Positions 57,640 through 64,000 of a stretch of 64,000 nt of DNA are shown piece by piece. The notes beneath the pieces are model-generated. The model did not search any database, was not told where the DNA came from, and worked only from the letters and a program-made list of their open reading frames with translations. Location: the NCBI RefSeq assembly GCF_018687715.1, contig NC_056757.1:21292501-21356500 (forward strand). The letters run 5' to 3'. Source of the stretch: Carya illinoinensis. Lineage: Eukaryota; Streptophyta; Magnoliopsida; Fagales; Juglandaceae. The translations under genes were made by a program, and so were the position numbers. Numbering within the stretch: the stretch's first letter is position 1; the number at the start of each line of letters is the position of its first letter.

Positions 57640-59248
57640 TGACTCACTAAAAAATGAGTAGCACAAAGGCTATCCCTAGTGCAGGAGGATGCTGCGTAAT
57701 AATTAGGAATAAATTCCTAAATCGTCTCCTCAGGAAAAGTTACTTAAAATAAAACTCGTTAAAAATGGTGAACATATTCACAAAGAGAAAATAAAAATGA
57801 TGGTATATGCAATGAATGGAACAGTGCAATAAAAATGAAAAAAAAAAGGCACTAGTCATGGACTAGATTCATATTTTTAGATTTTTGAGTGTCAAAATGA
57901 AATGTAAAAGATTAACAAAATGAAATTATTAATCAAAGAATCAACTAAACTGAACAATCTTAATTAATCTGAAAATTAAACAATAAAATTGAAATTATTT
58001 AAGTCCTAATTAAACTTTAATCAATCTAATATGCAATAGAACTAGGAGATTAATAAAATTAAGTTAAGAATTAAACTAGATTAAAAAATAATTGACAAAA
58101 TACGAATTGAAAATTGAAAAGCCCCAAAATCAAGATTCTAGAGTTCATCATTGTATTCAAATTACAAATTCTCAAAATTAATCCATAGCAATTGTAATCA
58201 CTATTAAATGAAACTTAAAGAAGTGAGAAAAATAAATAAAATAAAGTAAATAAACAGTAAATAAATTACCCAAACTTCTAAGCCAAAAATCTCAAAAATA
58301 TTCCATAAACTTAAAAATAAAAAGTAGGGAGTGAAAAAGATCAAGCCAATCGAATGAAGATGGAGATTGAAAGCAGTGGAAGAGGCTGAACTGTAATAAC
58401 AATTGGACCCCTCAAGAAGCTCTTCAACGTGTTGTGGCGTGAATGAATGCTAGAGAGGAAAGATCCTTGTGCGGCTTGAAATATGCTCCCTGGAAGAAAT
58501 TAAGTGTGCGGCCTGCTATCTCTCTAGAGCAGAAAAAATAAGTGTCCGGCGTTCTATTTTACTAAACCAAAAAATGAAAAAAATCTGTCATGTGGCGCTC
58601 AATGAAAAGAAATATATATGCAGGTCAAAAGTCCATCCAGCATTCAATTCCTATTCCATGTAGCGTGCTTGTACTCCCATTACATAAAGTTGTTGCTGTT
58701 TATGAATCAAATGCCCAAAGAATTAAATTGTATACGGCCTCCTAAGTTGAGGTCAAAATAATGTGTTTTGCCTTTTTACCCACGCAACTTGACTTTTCAA
58801 AGTGGAAATATGTTTTCAAAGTTTCAAGTCAAAAGTTGCCATGTAAGAATTGAAGTCCCATAGAAAAAGTTCATCAAAACCACTACTAATTGACAAGTGG
58901 CACTCAATGAATCTATTTCCAACTCCATGAAGACCAAGTCAAAGTCTCATTTTCATTTATTAGCCTATATAAAAAAATTAAAAATAAAAATTAGAGATAA
59001 AATAAAATAAAATAAAAATAAAGAATATAATATCAAAAACATGTTATACATGTAAAGAAATATTGTCTAATTTAAATTACAAGTTATAAAATTAAGCATA
59101 AATTCATGCTATTAATCAATTTAAATCACAACTTGGATTTATGCATTTTAATCATTTTTCCATCTAAAACCAATAATAATGTAATGAAAGAATTAAAATA
59201 TATTGGTTCTAAATATATAAAAAAATATGCAATATTTTAGCTCAATTA
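57640..59248 (-). repeat. 5' LTR of the Athila-like element (1609 bp)
   Basis: Aligns with 46878-48459 from 'tgactcact' to 'gctcaatta'; its outer end TAATTG has lost the canonical TG. Divergence is uneven: about 5-9 percent by eye in sampled stretches. Confidence 0.87.
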
Positions 59249-59253
59249 CCTAC

Positions 59254-59525
59254 CAAATGCGAATTGATTTTGATATTTAGTATCCTTTTTTTCACAACAA
59301 AACTTTATATTATAGTTTAAGACTAAAAGAGTAGTTTAAAATCAATAAGCCACGAATTAATCCATGGTTTCTCAAATGCCTCCATTTATATTAATAATGT
59401 TAAAACCCATTTTTTGAATTGTTTGATGTTTAAGAATGGATGATATATAGTGATTTTGGAATAATAAACAAATATGGATTAATTGAAAGTCATAGCTTTG
59501 GATTGAACATTTGAACTTCTAAAAA
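59254..59525. other. Non-coding flank of the Athila-like element
   Basis: AT-rich; does not obviously continue the LINE found on the left side of the element, so either the LINE has been lost here or the outer sides are not allelic. Confidence 0.35.
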
Positions 59526-60025
59526 TCATATGGGTGGCCCCCGGCCCCATCTTTAGCCATGTTCCAGCATTGTTGTTTTTTGGGGGGGAGGGGGCGGGGG
59601 GGCGTGGGAGTTGGGCCATGGGCCTTAGCCCCACCCCCTTCCAGAGGACAAGGAGCATATTGACCGCCAGGGTTGTTCGCCCACCACCCATGGAGAGAGA
59701 GAGAGAGTGGGCACAGTGGGGGCGACGATGAGAGGGAGAGAGTTCAAGAGACCAGAGACAATGTCAAAGAGAGCAAACAAATGAAGGAAAGAGAGAGGTC
59801 GGGGAGAGTTTCTAAAACAAAACCTAAGATAAAATAACATCGTTTTATTTTTAGAAAAACAAAATCTAAAATAAATCAATGTTGTTTTATTAACAAGTTA
59901 TTTTTTAACAAATATTTGGACCTCGTCCCCCGGCACCCAAATGAGGGCGAGTGCCCTTGGCCAGCACCAAGTGGGGGCCGGGCGGGAGGGGAGGTAGATG
60001 AGGGGCCGGATGCCCAACCCTATTA
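59526..60025 (-). repeat. GC-rich-ended repeat, possible relative of 34216-34900
   Basis: The minus strand reads 'tagggttgggcatccggcc' at one end and 'ggggccgggggccaccc' at the other, around an AT-rich 'aaaacaac(a)ttg' core and a CT-rich tract. A G-rich run lies at 59581-59600. Open frames here are low-complexity. Confidence 0.35.
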
Positions 60026-61617
60026 TTTAGGAAGTAATTTCACATGTATTTGTTTTAAATATTTTATTTTTTATTTTTGACATTTTTAATAAAAGTAGTA
60101 AAAATTCAACTTAGTGATGGTAAAACACCAGATAAATAATATTTGCAGTCATGAAATGTGTAAGTCCGTGCAATCCCTTTGAAAAAAATTGAGTAAGTAC
60201 GGGACCCACATGAAAAAAACTTATTTTTTAATAGTGGGCCCAACTCTTTTTAAAAAAGATTGTACGGTGCTTATACACTCAACTACTGTATCTAGTATTA
60301 CTCAAAAGGCCAATAATCAAATGTGAATGTGAAGAAATAATCTCTTCACCATTATAGAAAGAGAAGAATTAAATAATTAGGTACGCATCAATGATATATT
60401 AAGATTAAGCTCTCATAGTATTTATTTGAATTTCTCCTACCATTTAAAAAATGCTCAATCTTTATTATCATAAATTCTATATTTATCAACGCACGTGATG
60501 GTTTTGCAACAACAGTCCTATCTCTTTATTATATATAGAAAAATGTTAATTGTACTTCAATTTTTTATAATTGTTTTATAAGTAAAATTGTAAATATATG
60601 TAATACTACTCTTATATATATTATCTTTCTATATTTATTTTAGTACGATTGTTTTGGTTATATTTTTATTCTGGTCTATTAATATTATATTTTTATTATG
60701 GTGTATTAATGTTTGAAAGAAGTTGGTGGGGAAGATGGCATTTACCACAGTCACGGTAACTTGAAGAGATACCTTTGCAAACCTTTTTTTTTTTTTTTGA
60801 TAAATTTGTAAATATTAAAAGAGTAGAGGAGGAATCTCCAATATTGGGTGGTTATGTGCCTTTCTCAAATCTAAAAATTAGTTTAAGAGGTGAGATTTTT
60901 TCTCATATTTATAAATTTATCACCAGTTTGTTCCACAACCGATGTGAACTATCCCAAAAGTAAAATGGTTATCAACCATATAAAACAAAATGAAAAACAA
61001 AAACTTAGAAAAAATGGTAAATGGTCATGTGGTAAGTGAGGAAGAGAGTATAGGGAGAGAGGAGGGTGGGAGAAGCTGCCTCCGGATGTGAGAAACTCCG
61101 CCCTCCACTTACGTGGCTTTGGAAGGCGTTTTTTGATACAAGGATTTGAGAAAAAGTTCAGCGTTCAAAAGAAGAGAGACCAAACACATTGAAACTTGAT
61201 CCAAATAGGTGTCACCTTTATCTACATTATTATCAACTCTAAAATTTGAAAACGGAAATTAAACTTAATTGGAAATTTATACTCTAAACTACCAATTAAA
61301 AGTTTACATCATTTGTCCATTAAGATTCATGTGTTAGTATTTAAACATACTCGAGTCTATTGGAGTGATATTTATAGAGGCCTTATAGAGTGATATTTAT
61401 TATATTATGGCTCAATATATATTAACTTGATTATATATTATATAATAAAGTTAGTTATTCTTACACACCGGACTTGAATTATTAGTAACAATAAGAACTA
61501 TTAAGTGTGGTGGTTCAATGGTTTTTGAGTTACTTCTAAATGGTTTGACATGCATTAGATGGATTCTAATCCAAGTATGGGTTCACCTTAGACTAATAGT
61601 CTTATTAAATTGCATTT
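60026..61617. other. Non-coding interval
   Basis: No gene found. At 61505-61600 'ggtggttcaatggtttttg' and 'tgggttcacctt' have weak A-box/B-box resemblance (possible old SINE), too degenerate to call. Confidence 0.4.
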
Positions 61618-61778
61618 GGGTAGTGAGGTGATCTCAGATATTCTGTGAATAATAATAATAAACTAATGATAAAATATTGAATAATAGTGAATAGTAATAA
61701 GAAATAATGAAAAATAATGATAAAATAATGAATAGTAGTTGAGTATTCTCATAACATTTCATATCCAAACTAGCCCTA
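61618..61778 (+). mobile_element. Short MITE ('tttgggtag ... ccaaact')
   Basis: Begins 'tttgggtagtgaggtgatc' and ends 'catttcatatccaaactag'. The inside is repeats of 'aataatga' and 'gaatagta'. The ends are roughly inverted. Related in style to the 'gagatgagatgag' family but with a different core. Confidence 0.5.
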
Positions 61779-62249
61779 AATCACTTAAGAATTTATTGAA
61801 TTCTTTAGTAAGATTGGAGTCTAAACTATGACTCAAACTTGATTAGTGGAAGATCCCCTAATTTCCTATCGTGTAAGTCTATTTTGTCCGATTTTCAACA
61901 GATAAGGTGTTATTATAGCCACGTCTAGATAGAGAAACTACCTCCAATTATCCCCTCCAACTCTTTGTTTTTTTGGAGAAGAAAAAGATTAGTAATAGTA
62001 AAAAAGCAAAATATATTTGTCGGGCCAAATAAGACCTTTAAAGCCAACAATGTATTATCCAATGAGATTTTTCTTATGAGAAAGAAGAAAAGAATTATAA
62101 GATAAATTCAAATCTAAGAATAATGCTAAAAACTACACTATCTTATCACGGTGACAAATTTTTAATAAACTTTAAATCAATTCTTATAAAAAATGCAATT
62201 TTAAAGTTAATTAACACTATCATGTCGGTGTGAAACAATAGTAAAACAC

Positions 62250-62395
62250 TGATGTGAGATAAAATAAGATAATTTTAAATAAAAATTAAATAAAATATTA
62301 TTATAATATATTTTTTAATATTATTAATATTTTAAAATTAAAAAAATTAAATTATTTATTATATTTTATATAAAAATTATAATAATATGAAAGTC
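62250..62395 (+). mobile_element. Decayed 'gagatgagatgag' MITE
   Basis: Contains 'gtgagataaaataagat', 'aataaaatattattataat', 'attatttattatattttat' in the family order seen at 6763-6963. The motif ends are worn. It lies about 270 bases upstream of the peptidase start. Confidence 0.5.
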
Positions 62396-62475
62396 TACCG
62401 CTCTAACATCGCCTAAATTTAGCTTAAATTTAGCATCTTCCCATATTTTTATTTCTCTGACACCTATGCCCTCGG

Positions 62476-62480
62476 CCAAT
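62476..62480 (+). promoter_or_regulatory. CCAAT box candidate of the peptidase gene
   Basis: CCAAT within 'ctcggccaatagatgg', about 185 bases before the start codon, in a locally GC-richer stretch that ends the AT-rich repeats. A GA-rich leader follows (62640-62662). Confidence 0.35.
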
Positions 62481-62665
62481 AGATGGCATTCGGCGCAATC
62501 CAAGGGCGCCAGGGTCGTACTTCCTTCTTACCCACCAAAATATTTAAAATACTTATGACAAAGGCCCGATTGCATCTCTTTCTGGCCTCTCGGCCTCCAA
62601 ATTTCCCTCCCTAGAGCCGTTTGGTGAGCGAGGAAGCTTATAGAGTGAGAGAAAGAGAGATAGAT

Positions 62666-64000
62666 ATGACTGAAAGTCAAGGAACAGGCGATAAAATGGC
62701 TACCGAGCATAAGAGAGGCCGAAGAAACGTCCTTGCCTTTACCGGAGCCGCTGCTTTGCTCGTTCTTGCCGTCAACCTCGCTATCTCTGCCTTCAACTCC
62801 CACAAGAAGAAGACTAAGAAGAATAAAGGTTTCCTCTTCTTGTACTCGAAATTTCCAGTATAACAACCACAAACACAAAACTCTAATCAATTCATTAACT
62901 ATGCATTGGCTGCTTCAAGTTTCTGTTTCTCTGTGACAGTCACTGTTTGAATCTTTATTTGTGTGTTTTTAATTTTATTTGTTACATCAGATCTTCCGGG
63001 CTCTAATGTTTGTGTCAATCTCTCGGCGTCGGAGATTCGCAGATTAGCTGACCGAATCATTGCAAACTCTAAATCAGTTCATGATAGAGTAGCTTCTGTA
63101 CCTCTTGACAAGGTATCGACAAGTTCGCAGCTTGTTGCACATCTGGCGATATCAAATAACATCGACTATCATATGATGCAATTATTGCTCGGAAAAAATT
63201 GCTGCTTTATAAGATTACATCATTACTTTAATGAATTCAAAACTGCAGGTCACGTACAAGAATGTTGTTTCCCCTCTGGCAGAATTAGAGGCACAACAAT
63301 TCCCGCTGATGCAGTCTTGCTTGTTTGCGAAGTTGGTGTCCACTTCAGATGATGTGCGCAAAGCAAGTGCAGAAGCTGAGCGAAGAATAGATGGTCATGT
63401 TCTGATGTGCAGGTTTTGCTTATGTAGTTGTTTGTTTATTTATTTATTTTCAGGTCATTGCTTACCTTCTCTTTTACCATTTCCCCCATCCAATGGATTG
63501 GTGCAACTGATTCAGACATACCATATGTCCCATGTGCGCTTACCCTTGAAAAGAAATCCAATTGACATACTTAACTCAAGCTGGTTAGCAATGTCATATT
63601 GTTGGAATATTGTCGTAAAAATGATGAAACCTTGTGCCTTCCCATAAGGGCCGTATACTGGGTGCATGTATAATTTGTCACTGAAAATAACCTTACATTA
63701 TGTATGGAGGAACAAAAGTAATTAATTTTCTTTCACTTTAGTCGGTATGCAAATAAAGATTTTGTGTATTTCATGCAAGTCGATCAGCAAGCGTGAAGAT
63801 GTATACCGAGTCATCAAAGCCATTGCTGCAAGGGGGGAATGGATGAATGCTGAAGCTAAACACTACATTCAGAGCCTGGTAAGAGCAAATACACGTGCAA
63901 ACGCATTCAAGTGTGAATATATACTCAGCTTGAGAGTGTGTGCCGGTGTGTTACCTTTCTTGGTTAATTGTTTTAATTCTATGACAGTTATTTGGTCTTC
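62666..64000 (+). CDS. Thimet oligopeptidase-like M3 metallopeptidase, 5' part
   Basis: Cleaves short peptides with a zinc-dependent HExxH site; that catalytic part lies beyond the window. Exons: 62666-62828, 62991-63112, 63249-63412, 63788-63878, with GT...AG introns and continuous phase (180 codons). Residues about 20-45 form one hydrophobic segment (VLAFTGAAALLVLAVNLAIS) after a basic RGRR and before a KKKTKKNK run: a membrane anchor or targeting signal. Then come 'VNLSASEIRRLADRIIANSK', 'DRVASVPLDKVTYKNVVSPL', 'AELEAQQFPLMQSCLFAKLV', 'ASAEAERRIDGHVLMCSKRE' and 'DVYRVIKAIAARGEWMNAEA', the N-terminal helical part of plant thimet oligopeptidases. Start at 62666 is preferred; the in-frame ATG at 62696 is an alternative. 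Confidence 0.9.

Larger units (their letters stand above)
46878..59248 (-). mobile_element. Old Athila-like Ty3/gypsy element, with nested inverted solo LTR
   Basis: On the minus strand: 5' LTR (59248-57640), degenerate primer site, leader, gag split by an inverted solo LTR (57338-54870), protease, RT, RNase H, integrase, then 3' LTR (48459-46878). Flanks CCTAT (46873-46877) and CCTAC (59249-59253) are a one-mismatch 5-base duplication. LTRs differ by several percent with indels, and all frames are broken, so it is much older than the neighbouring chromovirus. 'DLGSSVNLLP', 'GWRMCIDYRKLNS', 'CFLDGYSGY' and 'WGIDFMGPF' are characteristic of the Athila/Tat group. No env-like frame was identified. 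Confidence 0.88.

Noticed and set aside
61505..61600. Possible SINE with A-box/B-box-like strings
   Set aside because: Both boxes deviate and no A-tail or target duplication is visible.
62528..62890. Minus-strand open frame opposite the first peptidase exon
   Set aside because: Antisense of a clearly coding exon; no family resemblance.

Overview
This window is plant nuclear DNA: AT-rich, gene-poor and full of nested transposable elements, with two split genes that have short plant-type GT-AG introns. The element mix suggests a woody eudicot: Tekay-type chromovirus, Athila-like Ty3/gypsy, L1-type LINEs with an RNase H tail, hAT-like MITEs, and many short MITEs built on 'gagatgagatgag'. I associate those MITEs with Fagales, possibly the walnut family, but that assignment rests on recollection and is inference. 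No bacterial, organellar, tRNA, rRNA or CRISPR feature was seen.

Two host genes are well supported. An alpha-type carbonic anhydrase lies on the minus strand (10763-13305). Its six exons can be placed to the base and join into one 273-residue frame with a signal peptide and the zinc-binding histidines. A thimet oligopeptidase-like M3 metallopeptidase starts at 62666 on the plus strand and runs off the right edge; four exons (180 codons) are present, including an N-terminal membrane anchor.

Layout. 1-10.3 kb: LTR fragment with CGCTCGAGCG palindromes, two decayed LINEs and several dispersed repeats. 10.7-13.3 kb: carbonic anhydrase. 13.3-19.5 kb: non-coding, with a hAT-type MITE carrying an intact 8-bp target duplication (14125-14879), a SINE and MITEs. 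19.5-26.5 kb: decayed LTR retroelements, including a gag-like 'putative gypsy-type transposon' protein and a coiled coil. 26.5-37 kb: fragments and repeats. 37282-46421: a complete, apparently young Tekay chromovirus with near-identical LTRs and a perfect GTAGA duplication, inserted into an older minus-strand LINE. 46878-59248: an old minus-strand Athila-like element with its gag split by an inverted solo LTR of a related family, itself bounded by a perfect GCAGC duplication. 59.3-62.5 kb: repeats, then the peptidase promoter.

The most interesting observation is in the Tekay element. Its gag and pol frames are separated by a 98-base segment with GT...AG ends and stops in both relevant frames. 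Removing it joins gag and pol exactly in frame into one 1529-residue polyprotein, at the point where related elements read straight through. This suggests that alternative splicing could set the Gag to Gag-Pol ratio.
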